Source: Mycobacterium sp.
GTDB taxonomy: Bacteria > Actinomycetota > Actinomycetes > Mycobacteriales > Mycobacteriaceae
Length of the DNA: 64,000 nucleotides
NCBI GenBank assembly: GCA_021732005.1
Contig: JAKFVT010000026.1
Location: 109,127-173,126 of the forward strand
Reading direction: 5' to 3'
Below the pieces are notes generated by a model. The model saw nothing but the letters and a program-made list of their open reading frames with translations. It did no database searches and had not been told where the DNA came from. The first letter of the stretch is position 1. Each line of letters opens with the position of its first letter. Of this stretch, positions 42,520 to 51,235 are shown piece by piece. A program made the translations under genes and the position numbers.

Positions 42520-44823
42520 ATGTCCATCGTCGAAGCGGACTCAGCGACCCAGTCGCCCCATCAGCGCGCGGTCAGCGAGACCCAGCAATACATCGACAGT
42601 CCGCGATTCGAGGGGATCACCCGCCTCTACACCGCCGCCCAAGTCGTCGAACAGCGCGGCACGATCCCCGTCGACCACACCGTCGCCCGCGAGGCGTCGG
42701 CCGCCTTCTACAAGAGGCTGCGAGAACTCTTCGCGGCCAAGAAGAGCATCACCACCTTCGGGCCGTACTCGCCGGGCCAGGCGGTGACCATGAAGCGGAT
42801 GGGCATCGAGGGCATCTACCTCGGGGGCTGGGCGACCTCGGCCAAGGGTTCGACCACCGAGGACCCGGGCCCGGACCTGGCGAGCTACCCGCTGAGCCAG
42901 GTGCCCGAGGAGGCAGCGGGCCTGGTACGCGCGCTGCTGACCGCCGACCGCAACCAGCAGTACCTGCGCCTGCAGATGACTCCCGAGCAGCGAGCGGCCA
43001 CGCCGGCCGTCGACTACCGTCCGTTCATCATCGCCGACGCCGACACCGGCCATGGCGGAGATCCGCACGTGCGCAACCTGATTCGCCGCTTTGTCGAGGC
43101 CGGCGTCGCGGGCTATCACATCGAGGATCAGCGCCCCGGCACCAAGAAGTGCGGCCACCAGGGCGGCAAGGTGCTGGTGCCGTCCGACGAACAGCTCAAG
43201 CGGCTCAACACCGCCCGCTTCCAGCTCGACATCATGGGTGTGCCGGGCATCATCGTTGCCCGCACCGATGCCGAGGCGGCGAACCTCATCGACAGCCGCG
43301 GCGATGAGCGGGACCAGCCGTTCCTGCTCGGCGCGACCAATCTCAAGGTGCCGCCGTACAAGTCGTGCTTCCTGGCCATGGTGCGCCGGTTCTACGAGTC
43401 GGGTGTCACCGAGCTCAACGGTCATCTGCTCTACGCGCTGCCCGAAGGCGAATACGCGGTGGCCGACGCCTGGCTGCAGCGGCAGGGCATTTCCGACCTC
43501 ATCACCGAACAGGCCGCCGCATGGCGCGACGGTAAAGAACACTCGCTGGACGCCCTGTTCGACAAGGTCGAGTCGAGATTCGTCGACGCCTGGCAGGACG
43601 ACGCCTCGCTGGACACCTACGGCGACGCGGTGGCCGAGCTCCTCGCATTCCGGGAGAGCGAAGGCGAGCCGCACGAGATGAGCGCCGCGGACTGGCGGGA
43701 GTTCGCCAAGACCGCATCGCTGCACGCGGCCCGGGAGAAGGCACGTGAACTCGGCGTCGACGCGGCATGGGATCCCGAGCGGGCAAAAACCCCCGAGGGC
43801 TACTACCAGGTCCGCGGCGGTATTCCGTACGCGATCGCGAAATCCCTTGCGGCAGCGCCATTTGCAGACCTGCTGTGGATGGAGACCAAGACTGCCGATC
43901 TGGCCGACGCCCGCGAGTTCGCCGAAGCCATCCATGCGGTGTATCCGGACAAGATGCTGGCCTACAACCTCTCCCCCTCGTTCAACTGGGACACCACCGG
44001 TATGACCGACGAGGAGATGCGGGCCTTCCCCGAAGAACTCGGCAAGATGGGCTTCGTCTTCAACTTCATGACCTACGGCGGCCACCAGATCGACGGTGTC
44101 GCCGCCGAGGAGTTCGCCACCGCCCTACGCCAGGACGGCATGCTGGCGCTGGCGCGCCTGCAGCGCAAGATGCGGCTGGTCGAATCGCCTTACCGCACAC
44201 CGCAAACGCTGGTCGGCGGTCCGCGCAGCGATGCCGCACTGGCGGCGTCCTCGGGCCGCACCGCCACCACCAAGTCGATGGGCAAGGGCTCCACCCAGCA
44301 CCAGCACCTGGTGCAGACCGAAGTGCCGAAGAAGCTGCTCGAGGACTGGTTGGCTCTGTGGAATGAGCACTATCAGCTCGGTGAGAAGCTGCGTGTCACC
44401 TTGCGACCCCGCCGGGCCGGCGGTGAGGTGCTCGAACTGGGCATCTGGGGAACCCCGGACGAGGGCGGCGAGGAGGAACTACTGGCCAACGTGCTCGTCG
44501 ACCCGATCAAGGACCGCCACGGCCGGAGCATCCTGACGGTCCGCGACCAGAACACCTTCGCCGAGAAGCTGCGGCAGAAGCGCCTGATGACGCTGATCCA
44601 TCTGTGGATGGTGCACCGGTTCAAGGCGGACGCTGTCTACTACGTGACGCCGACCGAGGACAACATCTATCAGGCCGACAAGATGAAGGCGCACGGCATC
44701 TTCAGCGATGTGCACAAGGACGTCGGCGAGATCATCGTCGCCGACGTCAACCAGGAGCGCATCGCCGAGCTACTGGAGCCCGACCGCGTGGCGCTGAAAC
44801 GGCTTATCGCCAAGGAGGATTGA
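42520..44823 (+). CDS. aceA: Isocitrate lyase, long form (ICL2)
   Basis: 767 residues from ATG 42520, the length of the mycobacterial ICL2 and far longer than the 428-residue ICL1. The active-site loop is KKCGHQGGK (residues 209-217), where ICL1 has L in place of Q. DADTGHGG near residue 173 holds metal ligands and NLSPSFNWD near 488 closes the site. The last 170 residues ([20 protein letters not shown] onward) are the extra C-terminal regulatory domain of ICL2. It splits isocitrate to succinate and glyoxylate, and also methylisocitrate, for growth on fatty acids and propionate. It is intact, unlike the split H37Rv copy. Confidence 0.95.
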   Translation: MSIVEADSATQSPHQRAVSETQQYIDSPRFEGITRLYTAAQVVEQRGTIPVDHTVAREASAAFYKRLRELFAAKKSITTFGPYSPGQAVTMKRMGIEGIYLGGWATSAKGSTTEDPGPDLASYPLSQVPEEAAGLVRALLTADRNQQYLRLQMTPEQRAATPAVDYRPFIIADADTGHGGDPHVRNLIRRFVEAGVAGYHIEDQRPGTKKCGHQGGKVLVPSDEQLKRLNTARFQLDIMGVPGIIVARTDAEAANLIDSRGDERDQPFLLGATNLKVPPYKSCFLAMVRRFYESGVTELNGHLLYALPEGEYAVADAWLQRQGISDLITEQAAAWRDGKEHSLDALFDKVESRFVDAWQDDASLDTYGDAVAELLAFRESEGEPHEMSAADWREFAKTASLHAAREKARELGVDAAWDPERAKTPEGYYQVRGGIPYAIAKSLAAAPFADLLWMETKTADLADAREFAEAIHAVYPDKMLAYNLSPSFNWDTTGMTDEEMRAFPEELGKMGFVFNFMTYGGHQIDGVAAEEFATALRQDGMLALARLQRKMRLVESPYRTPQTLVGGPRSDAALAASSGRTATTKSMGKGSTQHQHLVQTEVPKKLLEDWLALWNEHYQLGEKLRVTLRPRRAGGEVLELGIWGTPDEGGEEELLANVLVDPIKDRHGRSILTVRDQNTFAEKLRQKRLMTLIHLWMVHRFKADAVYYVTPTEDNIYQADKMKAHGIFSDVHKDVGEIIVADVNQERIAELLEPDRVALKRLIAKED

Positions 44824-44898
44824 CCTACTCCGCCCAAACCGACATTCCGCCGAGAAAGTGCGAGTAGCGCGCGACATTTCGTCGATCTCGACGCGGAA

Positions 44899-45519
44899 CT
44901 AGGAGGACCCGAGGTAGGCGACGATCGCGTTGGTGAGCCCGCGACGGGCCGCGTCGAGATCGCCGTAGCTGCCGAGCTGCTTCTCCGAGGCGATCCCGCG
45001 CATCGCCCCGGGAATCAGCCAAGCCATCTCCCGGATGCGCTGCGGGTCGACGTGCAGGTCCGCGAACGCCTTCTGGCAGGTCTCCTGCCAGCCCTGCCCC
45101 CAGGAGAACAGTTCGGCAGCGGTCTGCGGATACTGCCGCTCGAGGTCGGCGTGCTCCCGCGGCAGCGCGGCCCGCAGGTTCTCGATCGCACGCGAGTCGC
45201 GGTTCGTCAACCCGTCATAGAGCGTGTCGATGATGCCGGCCACCCGGTCACGCAGGCTCGCCGACGTGTCCGGCGGACTGAAGATGTTGGCCCGCCGTTC
45301 GGCGGTGTAGCGCAGTACCGCTGCCCAGAAGCCGTCGGTATCGCCGAATTGGTACTGCACGGTGCCCCAGGTGGCGCCGGCGTCCTTCGCGATCCGGTTG
45401 GCCGACACCGCGCCGGGCTGACCGGACGCGAGCGCGGTCAAGGCCGCTTCGAGCAGGCTCTCGCGAGTGGCCGAACCCCGCCGGTTCGGCCGTCGTCGCG
45501 CACTGTCCGCTTCGGCCAC
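44899..45519 (-). CDS. TetR-family regulator, divergent from a Rieske oxygenase
   Basis: 206 residues from a GTG at 45519, directly after TAGGCT and 6 bases, so leaderless. TRESLLEAALTALASGQPGA leads to the helix-turn-helix (VSANRIAKDAGATWGTVQYQ, then FGDTDGFWAAVL). The C-terminal ligand domain is all-helical and rich in Arg and Trp (FSWGQGWQETCQ). It shares a 59-base spacer with the divergent Rieske gene. This is the standard layout for a repressor that controls both itself and that gene. Confidence 0.88.
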   Translation of the reverse strand: MAEADSARRRPNRRGSATRESLLEAALTALASGQPGAVSANRIAKDAGATWGTVQYQFGDTDGFWAAVLRYTAERRANIFSPPDTSASLRDRVAGIIDTLYDGLTNRDSRAIENLRAALPREHADLERQYPQTAAELFSWGQGWQETCQKAFADLHVDPQRIREMAWLIPGAMRGIASEKQLGSYGDLDAARRGLTNAIVAYLGSS

Positions 45520-45525
45520 ACCGAA

Positions 45526-45531
45526 AGCCTA
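45526..45531 (-). promoter_or_regulatory. -10 element of a leaderless promoter (TetR gene)
   Basis: On the minus strand TAGGCT is followed by TTCGGT and the GTG at 45519. It is set back to back with the Rieske promoter, 11 bases from its -35. Confidence 0.55.
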
Positions 45532-45542
45532 ACCCAGATTCA

Positions 45543-45571
45543 TTGACACTTCTATGATCTCTTTCTAGACT
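45543..45571 (+). promoter_or_regulatory. Consensus-like leaderless promoter of the Rieske gene
   Basis: The -35 is a perfect TTGACA (45543-45548), the spacer is 17 bases, the -10 is TAGACT (45566-45571), and after 7 bases comes the GTG at 45579. This is the best SigA-type promoter in the window. Confidence 0.75.
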
Positions 45572-45578
45572 CGCCAAC

Positions 45579-46589
45579 GTGGCGAAACCGTCCCTGTCGA
45601 TGAAGCCCACCGGCTGGTTTCAGGTGGCGTGGTCCGACGAGATCGCGGTCGGCGACGTCCACCGCATGAAGTACTTCGACACCGACATGGTCGCCTGGCG
45701 CGCGCAGTCGGGCGCACTGACCGTGATGGATGCCTACTGCGAACATCTCGGCGCCCACCTCGGGTATGGCGGCCAGGTGGTCGGCGAGGTCATCCAGTGC
45801 CCGTTCCACGGCTGGCAATGGAACCACGAGGGGCGCAACGTCTGTATTCCCTACCAGGACAGGCCAAATCGCGGCCGCCGGATCCCCACCTATCCAGTCG
45901 TCGAGCGAAACTCCTCGGTGTACATCTGGTATGACGTGGAAGGTCGCGAACCGTACTTCGACGCGCCGGACATCTTCACCGACTTCGGTGACGACAAGAC
46001 CGCCGCCGACTATTACCCGCAGGCCCGGCTGTACCGGCCGCAGCTTGAACTGCACCCGCAGTATGTGCTCGAAAACGGGGTTGATTTCGCACATTTCAAG
46101 TTCGTGCACCAGACGCCCATCGTCCCGCTGTTCACCCGGCACGACTTCGACGAGCCGGTGTCCTACGTGGATTTCACCATCACCTTCGAGGGCGACGAGG
46201 GCCAGATCATCGACGACATCAACAGCGGCGTCGAGGCGATCAACGGCGGACTCGGAGTCGCGGTCACCAAGAGCTGGGGCATGATCGACAACCGGACCAT
46301 CTCCGCGGTCACCCCGGTGGACGAGAACACCTCCGATGTCCGGTTCATGGTCTACATCGGGCGCAAACCCGGCGACGACAGCGCCAAGGCCGAAGCCAAG
46401 GCACAGGCGTTCGCCCACGACGTGATCGACCAGTTCGCCGCCGACATCGAGATCTGGCAGCACCAGCGCTACACCCACCGTCCTGCGCTGGCCACCACCG
46501 AGTTCGATGGCTTCACCGCAATTCGTAAGTGGGCCAACCAGTTCTACGTATCCGACCACCAAGGAGAACCCGCGAATGTCAGCCAATAG
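45579..46589 (+). CDS. Rieske oxygenase, KshA-like
   Basis: 336 residues. Rieske ligands are YCEHLGAHLGYG (C-x-H, near residue 48) and IQCPFHGWQWNHEG (C-x2-H, near 71). The catalytic iron motif is DFAHFKFVH (D-x2-H-x4-H, near 168). Size and spacing fit the KshA / ketosteroid 9-alpha-hydroxylase and sterol 7-desaturase-like branch. The product would hydroxylate or desaturate a hydrophobic ring compound, with electrons from an unlinked reductase. The next gene overlaps by 14 bases, so the two proteins probably work together. The GTG start fits the leaderless promoter. Confidence 0.9.
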   Translation: MAKPSLSMKPTGWFQVAWSDEIAVGDVHRMKYFDTDMVAWRAQSGALTVMDAYCEHLGAHLGYGGQVVGEVIQCPFHGWQWNHEGRNVCIPYQDRPNRGRRIPTYPVVERNSSVYIWYDVEGREPYFDAPDIFTDFGDDKTAADYYPQARLYRPQLELHPQYVLENGVDFAHFKFVHQTPIVPLFTRHDFDEPVSYVDFTITFEGDEGQIIDDINSGVEAINGGLGVAVTKSWGMIDNRTISAVTPVDENTSDVRFMVYIGRKPGDDSAKAEAKAQAFAHDVIDQFAADIEIWQHQRYTHRPALATTEFDGFTAIRKWANQFYVSDHQGEPANVSQ

Positions 46590-47661
46590 CCCGATCCGGG
46601 TGTTTCAGGTGGCGACCGGAAACGTCGGCACCGAGATGATCAAGCGCATCGGTGAGCACCGCGGCCTGGAGCTGGTCGGCCTGCACTGCTACTCCCCGGA
46701 GAAGATCGGCCGCGACGCCGGCGAGATCGCCGGAATCGCGCCGATCGGTGTCACCGCAACGGGATCCGTCGACGAGATCATTGCCGCCAAACCCGATGTG
46801 CTGACCTTCCACGGGGTTTTCCCCGATGAGGATCTCTACGTCAAGGTCCTCGAGGCGGGCATCAACATCGTCACGACCGCGGACTGGATCACCGGTTGGC
46901 ATCGCGACACCAACCATCCGCACCCCTCGGGTAAGAAGGTGTCGCAGCTTCTGCAAGAGGCGTGCGAGAAGGGCGGGTCCAGCTTCTACGGCACCGGTAT
47001 GAATCCCGGCGTCAATCAGATCCTCGGTGTGGTCTGCTCATCCGACGTCGCCGAGATCGAGAACGTCACCACCATCGAATCCGTCGACGTCTCGTGCCAC
47101 CACTCGGCCGACACCTGGAAAGAGGTCGGCTACGGCCTGCCCGTCGACGACCCGGCGCTGCCCGGCATGCTCGAGAAGTACACCCGCGTATTTGCCGACA
47201 GCGTGCTGATGATGGCCGACTGCTTCGACCTCGAACTCGACGAGGTGAAGTTCACCTACGAACTGGGCGCCTGCACCAACGACGTCGACCTCGGCTGGTA
47301 CCAGCTGCCCAAGGGCTCACTCGGCGGCAACTACCTCAAGTACCAGGGCATGGTGAACGGTGTGCCGCGGGTCGAGACGCACCTCGAGTGGCAGATGACG
47401 CCGCACACCGATCCGAGCTGGGACATCAAGGGGTGCTACATCACCCAGATCGCCGGCGATCCGCAGGTCTACAACAAGCACATGATCTTCCCGAAGCCAG
47501 GCGTCGACCTGTCCAACGTGGAGTCGTTCGCGTCCATCGGCATGACCGTCACGGGGTTGCCGGCACTCAACGCCATTCCCGCGGTGGTGGCCGCGGCACC
47601 GGGCTTGATCACGAGCGCGGACCTGCCGCTGCGCGGATTCGCGGGCCGATTCAAGAAGTAA
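46576..47661 (+). CDS. DapB-fold NAD(P)-dependent dehydrogenase (2,4-diaminopentanoate dehydrogenase-like)
   Basis: 361 residues from ATG 46576, 6 bases after AAGGAG. The N-terminal cofactor site is IRVFQVATGNVGTEMIKRI. The later core (FYGTGMNPGVNQILG near residue 140) is as in the dihydrodipicolinate-reductase-like family that includes 2,4-diaminopentanoate dehydrogenase. In actinobacterial genomes these proteins often appear next to Rieske oxygenases of steroid or xenobiotic pathways, and their true reaction is not known to me. The C-terminus is SADLPLRGFAGRFKK. It overlaps the Rieske gene and shares its promoter. Confidence 0.85.
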   Translation: MSANSPIRVFQVATGNVGTEMIKRIGEHRGLELVGLHCYSPEKIGRDAGEIAGIAPIGVTATGSVDEIIAAKPDVLTFHGVFPDEDLYVKVLEAGINIVTTADWITGWHRDTNHPHPSGKKVSQLLQEACEKGGSSFYGTGMNPGVNQILGVVCSSDVAEIENVTTIESVDVSCHHSADTWKEVGYGLPVDDPALPGMLEKYTRVFADSVLMMADCFDLELDEVKFTYELGACTNDVDLGWYQLPKGSLGGNYLKYQGMVNGVPRVETHLEWQMTPHTDPSWDIKGCYITQIAGDPQVYNKHMIFPKPGVDLSNVESFASIGMTVTGLPALNAIPAVVAAAPGLITSADLPLRGFAGRFKK

Positions 47662-47736
47662 ACGAGCAATCTGACGGCGATCGAGCGAACTGTAATCGCG
47701 ATAGTATCGGTCCGGATTCGGTTTGGTGAACAGTAG

Positions 47737-47811
47737 ATGAACACGCACGTCAAGCGCCATTTTGACGCCGACTCGGGACCCTCCACGCTGATCGCCACCC
47801 CGGCTCGGTAG
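47737..47811 (+). CDS. Possible 24-residue small ORF in the spacer (doubtful)
   Basis: ATG AAC ACG ... TAG encodes a basic 24-residue peptide (starts MNTHVKRHF, ends IATPAR). It lies 26-30 bases after TAGTAT (47702-47707), a possible -10, which is itself inside the perfect palindrome CGATAGTATCG (47699-47709). There is no clear ribosome site. The peptide ends 94 bases before the next gene, so it could be a leader peptide; it may also be chance. Confidence 0.2.
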   Translation: MNTHVKRHFDADSGPSTLIATPAR

Positions 47812-47892
47812 CAACATTCCGGAGTCTCACAGCGGCCCAGGAGGCCAGTCCAGAAGATAGCGAACGGTGTATGTGTGCCGGAACTGTCCAGG

Positions 47893-47898
47893 TAAAGT
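47893..47898 (+). promoter_or_regulatory. -10 element of a leaderless promoter (VanY-like secreted protein)
   Basis: TAAAGT, then GCCGTCC (7 bases), then GTG at 47906. No ribosome site is present. The -35 is weak. Confidence 0.5.
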
Positions 47899-47905
47899 GC
47901 CGTCC

Positions 47906-48574
47906 GTGGGAAAGCACCGGTTAGCCAGGCCCCGGCGCCGATGGTCTGTCGCCGTGGTCGCGCTGGCCGCTCTCCCATTGGCCGCTGTGCTGTCCGGCAG
48001 CACCGGTTCCGGCCCCGCCAGGATGACTTCAGGCACCGTCGAATGCTGTGCCGAATTGGTCGCCGCGGCCCCGATGGATCTGACCGCCGCGCCGATCGGT
48101 GCGCACTACGTCGTCATGACCCAGGCCGAGTTGGTGGCCAGCAGAAGTGCGGTCAACCGCACCCCCCTGCACGCGCTACCCGCGGGCGTTGGCGTCGAAC
48201 AGGGCCTGCAGCTCAAAACGGTCCTGGCCGAACGCCTCATCAGTGCCTACTTCCCGGAGATCCACAACATCGGCGGCGTCCGGGCCGACTCGTTGAAGTG
48301 GCATCCGATGGGATTGGCCATCGACGTGATGATCCCGAATTGGCAGACGCCCGAAGGCAAGGAACTGGGCGACCGGATCGCGGCGTTCGCTCTGGCCAAC
48401 GCCGACCGGCTGTCGCTGAATCACGTGATCTGGCGCCGCATCATGTACGACCATGGTGGCAAACCGTCCCTCATGCCGAATCTCGGCGGGAACGACGCCA
48501 ACCACTACACTCACGTTCATATCGCCACGAACGGTGGCGGCTATCCCACCGGTGGCGAGAGTTATTTTGGTTAG
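47906..48574 (+). CDS. Secreted protein with a VanY/M15-like zinc motif (ARB_07466-like C-terminal domain)
   Basis: 222 residues. The N-terminal signal/anchor is basic, then hydrophobic (RRRWSVAVVALAALPLAAVL). The C-terminal domain keeps the zinc-peptidase arrangement: SLKWHPMGLAIDVMIPN (H-x3-G-x-A-x-D, near residue 130) and NHYTHVHIATNGGG (H-x-H, near 203). These are the ligands of D-Ala-D-Ala carboxypeptidase/LAS-type enzymes, although the ARB_07466-like group has not been firmly tied to a reaction. It probably acts on peptidoglycan outside the membrane. The following gene overlaps by 8 bases if its TTG start is right. Confidence 0.75.
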   Translation: MGKHRLARPRRRWSVAVVALAALPLAAVLSGSTGSGPARMTSGTVECCAELVAAAPMDLTAAPIGAHYVVMTQAELVASRSAVNRTPLHALPAGVGVEQGLQLKTVLAERLISAYFPEIHNIGGVRADSLKWHPMGLAIDVMIPNWQTPEGKELGDRIAAFALANADRLSLNHVIWRRIMYDHGGKPSLMPNLGGNDANHYTHVHIATNGGGYPTGGESYFG

Positions 48575-49052
48575 CTTCAAAGTTTTTGGCGTGGCGTCGA
48601 GCGCCGCTGTTCTGCTGATCGCCGCACCTGTGGCGCACGCCGACGAGGCGTTCTGGGGTGGTTGGTACAAGATCACCTTCCATACCGATCAGAAGTCGGG
48701 CACGTCCGTCGCGGCGACACAACAGGAAACGCCCTACACCGCCTCGTTCAAGATCACCACGGACTGTTCGGCCGACATCTGCACCGCCTCGGTCCTCGAC
48801 GGCCCGACGCCCAAGGACAACGCCGCGCAATCGACCAGCTTCGTGTGGACGGGCTCGCAATGGTCGCGGTCGAACAGCTGGCGATGGGACTGCGCGCTGC
48901 CGGACGGCACGATCACCTACGACCCGGCGCATTCGGTGACGACCTACACCCCGCAATCCGACGGATCGCTGGCGGGCACATTCCAGACCACCATCGAAAG
49001 CGGCGCCTGCCAAGGCACAGTCACCATCCCGGTGACCGCTGCACCGGCCTGA
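48567..49052 (+). CDS. Small secreted protein of unknown function
   Basis: 161 residues if the TTG at 48567 is the start; a GTG at 48591 is the alternative. The TTG reading gives a good signal peptide: basic start (SFKVFG), hydrophobic core, and AHA-DEA cleavage near residue 27. The mature domain of about 135 residues is beta-rich, with four cysteines (ITTDCSADIC, RWDCALPDG, ESGACQG) that could make two disulfides. The pattern occurs in mycobacterial secreted hypotheticals. It is probably co-transcribed with the zinc-motif protein before it. Confidence 0.65.
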   Translation: MVSFKVFGVASSAAVLLIAAPVAHADEAFWGGWYKITFHTDQKSGTSVAATQQETPYTASFKITTDCSADICTASVLDGPTPKDNAAQSTSFVWTGSQWSRSNSWRWDCALPDGTITYDPAHSVTTYTPQSDGSLAGTFQTTIESGACQGTVTIPVTAAPA

Positions 49053-49066
49053 CACAGGTCGTCGCT

Positions 49067-49072
49067 TAGGGT
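49067..49072 (+). promoter_or_regulatory. -10 element of a leaderless promoter (NCS2 permease)
   Basis: TAGGGT, then GCGAAGC (7 bases), then GTG at 49080. This favours 49080 over the in-frame GTG at 49071, which overlaps the -10. Confidence 0.5.
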
Positions 49073-49079
49073 GCGAAGC

Positions 49080-50495
49080 GTGAATCGTCTCGACCACTTC
49101 TTCGAGATCACGGCCCGCGGGTCGACGATCGGCGCCGAGGTTCGCGGCGGCCTGGTCACGTTCATCGCGATGGCCTACATCGTCGTGCTGAACCCGATCA
49201 TCCTGTCCGGGGCCGCCGACGTGACCGGACACAAACTCGGCTTCGCCCAGGTGTCGGCCACCACGTCGCTGGCCGCCGGGGTGATGACCATTCTGTTCGG
49301 CGTGTTCGCCCGGCTTCCGTTCGCGTTCGCCGCCGGGCTGGGCATCAACTCATTCCTGGCCACCACCGTGGTCGGCACGGTCACCTGGCCTGAGGCGATG
49401 GGGCTGGTGGTCATCAACGGCCTCGTCATCGTCGCGCTGGCCGTCACCGGGCTGCGCCGGCTCGTGTTCGACGCGGTGCCCATGCAACTCAAGCTGGCGA
49501 TCACCGCCGGCATCGGGCTGTTCATCATGTTCATCGGCCTGGTCGACGCCGGCTTCATCTCCTCGACCGGATTGCCCTCTCCCCCAGTCGGTTTGGGCGG
49601 TGGCGGACATGGCTCGATCAGCACAGTGCCCACCGTGGTGTTCGTGTTCACCCTCCTGCTCACCGGTGTCCTCGTCGTGCGCAAGGTCCGGGGCGGGATC
49701 CTGCTGGGCCTGGTGGCCGGCACGGCCGTCGCGGTCATCATCGAAGCGATCTGGCATCTGGGCCCGGCGACCAAGAACCACGGCGGCTGGACCCTGTCGG
49801 TCCCCGCCCTGTCGGGGTCGCCGTTCGCACTTCCCGATCTATCTCTGGTGGGCGCCTTCAGTTTCGACAGTTTCGGGCGGATCGGCGTCCTGGCCGCCAC
49901 AATGCTTGTCTTCACGCTGGTGTTCGCGAACTTCTTCGACGCGATGGGCACGTTCACCGGACTGTCCCGGGAAGCCGGGCTGGCCGATGACCGCGGCAAC
50001 TTCCCACGGTTGCGTTCGGCGCTCGTCGTGGAAGGCGCCGGCGCAGTCGTCGGCGGCGCGACGTCGGCCTCGTCGAACACCGTCTTCATCGAGTCCGGTG
50101 CCGGTATCGAGGAGGGCGCCAAGACCGGGCTGGCCAACCTCGTCACCGGCGCGCTGTTCCTGGCCGCGATGTTCGTCGGGCCGCTGGCCCAGATCGTTCC
50201 GACCGAAGTCGCCGCGGCCGCGCTGGTGATCGTCGGCACGATGATGTTCTCCCAACTGCGCCACGTCGACGTCTCGGAATTCTCGGTCGCCCTGCCGGTC
50301 GTCCTCACGGTCGCGGTGATGCCGTTCAGCTATTCCATCGCCAACGGCATCGGCGTCGGGTTCGTGACGTGGGTGGTGGTGCGCTCCGCTGCTGGCAAGG
50401 CCCGCGAGATCAGCCCGCTGCTGTGGATTGTCGCGGCCGGATTCGTGCTGTACTTCGCCCGCAGCGGGATCGAGTCACTGCTCGGCGTGTCCTGA
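49080..50495 (+). CDS. NCS2/AzgA-like purine permease
   Basis: 471 residues with about 13 hydrophobic segments. The N-terminal TFIAMAYIVVLNPIILS and the segment LPFAFAAGLGINSFLA are typical of the AzgA (COG2252) branch of nucleobase:cation symporters. NFFDAMGTFTGLSREAGL near residue 275 contains the conserved D of transport helix 8, and GATSASSNTVFIESGAGI near 315 is the second signature. It imports hypoxanthine, adenine or guanine with protons. It stands alone behind a leaderless promoter. Confidence 0.92.
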   Translation: MNRLDHFFEITARGSTIGAEVRGGLVTFIAMAYIVVLNPIILSGAADVTGHKLGFAQVSATTSLAAGVMTILFGVFARLPFAFAAGLGINSFLATTVVGTVTWPEAMGLVVINGLVIVALAVTGLRRLVFDAVPMQLKLAITAGIGLFIMFIGLVDAGFISSTGLPSPPVGLGGGGHGSISTVPTVVFVFTLLLTGVLVVRKVRGGILLGLVAGTAVAVIIEAIWHLGPATKNHGGWTLSVPALSGSPFALPDLSLVGAFSFDSFGRIGVLAATMLVFTLVFANFFDAMGTFTGLSREAGLADDRGNFPRLRSALVVEGAGAVVGGATSASSNTVFIESGAGIEEGAKTGLANLVTGALFLAAMFVGPLAQIVPTEVAAAALVIVGTMMFSQLRHVDVSEFSVALPVVLTVAVMPFSYSIANGIGVGFVTWVVVRSAAGKAREISPLLWIVAAGFVLYFARSGIESLLGVS

Positions 50496-50511
50496 GCCCG
50501 GGACGGGTGTT

Positions 50512-50517
50512 TACAGT
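50512..50517 (+). promoter_or_regulatory. Possible -10 element of the MPT64-like gene
   Basis: TACAGT lies 31 bases before the ATG at 50549, giving a leader of about 25 bases that includes a GGCGGAAGG ribosome site. Confidence 0.4.
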
Positions 50518-50548
50518 GAAGGGCTCGACACGGCGGAAGGACCCCGAC

Positions 50549-51235
50549 ATGCGCAAGGCGACCCTGGCCACGCTGATCGCCGCCGCGATCGCGGGCGCCC
50601 CCGGCATCGCTGCCGCCGCGCCGAAGAACTACTGCGCCGAACTCAAGGGCGTCGACAATGGGCAGACGTGCGATATCCAGCAGTCCGACCCGGCCTACCA
50701 GGTCAAGATCAGCTTCCCCAGCCGCTACCCGGACCTCAAATCCGTCGCTGACTACATCAGCCAGACTCGAGACGGCTTCCTCAATGTCGCCCAGGCATCC
50801 AATCCGGGCGACATGCCGTTCGAACTCGACATCACCGCGACGTCGTACACCTCGACGGTCCCGCCGCGGGGTAGCGAGTCCCTGGTCCTGCAGAACTACG
50901 AGAACATCGGCGGCGCACACCCCGACACATCGTTCAAGACATTCAACTGGGATCAGGCCTCCCGCACGCCGATCACCTACGACACGCTGTGGCGCCCGGA
51001 CGCCGACCCGCTGAAGGTGGTGTATCCGATCGTCGTCGCCGAATTGCAGAAGCAGGCCGGCCAGCCGATCTCGGTCGATCCGGTGACGGGGATGGACCCT
51101 GCGAGCTACCGGGACTTCGCGATCACCGACGACGGCGTGATCTTCTTCTTCAGCCAGGGCCAACTGCTGCCCGAAGCGGCGGGCGCCACCCAGGTGCTGG
51201 TTCCGCGCTCGGCGATCGAACCGTTACTGGCCTGA
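50549..51235 (+). CDS. MPT64/DUF3298-family secreted protein
   Basis: 228 residues. A signal peptide (KATLATLIAAAIAGAPGIAAA, cut before AP-KNYC) is followed by the MPT64-like domain: YQVKISFPSRYPDLKSVADY, ATSYTSTVPPRGSESLVLQ, GGAHPDTSFKTFNWD and ITDDGVIFFFSQGQLLPEAAG. Two cysteines near the mature N-terminus (YCAEL, TCDIQ) match the MPT64 disulfide. MPT64 (Rv1980c) is a secreted antigen of uncertain cell function with a DUF3298 fold. This copy probably has the same architecture. It converges on, and overlaps by 12 bases, the methyltransferase gene. Confidence 0.88.
   Translation: MRKATLATLIAAAIAGAPGIAAAAPKNYCAELKGVDNGQTCDIQQSDPAYQVKISFPSRYPDLKSVADYISQTRDGFLNVAQASNPGDMPFELDITATSYTSTVPPRGSESLVLQNYENIGGAHPDTSFKTFNWDQASRTPITYDTLWRPDADPLKVVYPIVVAELQKQAGQPISVDPVTGMDPASYRDFAITDDGVIFFFSQGQLLPEAAGATQVLVPRSAIEPLLA

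Noticed and set aside
44824..44898. Terminator between isocitrate lyase and the TetR gene
   Set aside because: Only short imperfect stems (such as CGTCGA-TC-TCGACG) are present, too weak to call.
47821..47900. Possible riboswitch in the spacer before the VanY-like gene
   Set aside because: No SAM, cobalamin, TPP, glycine or ykoK-type core could be recognised, and the gene appears leaderless.
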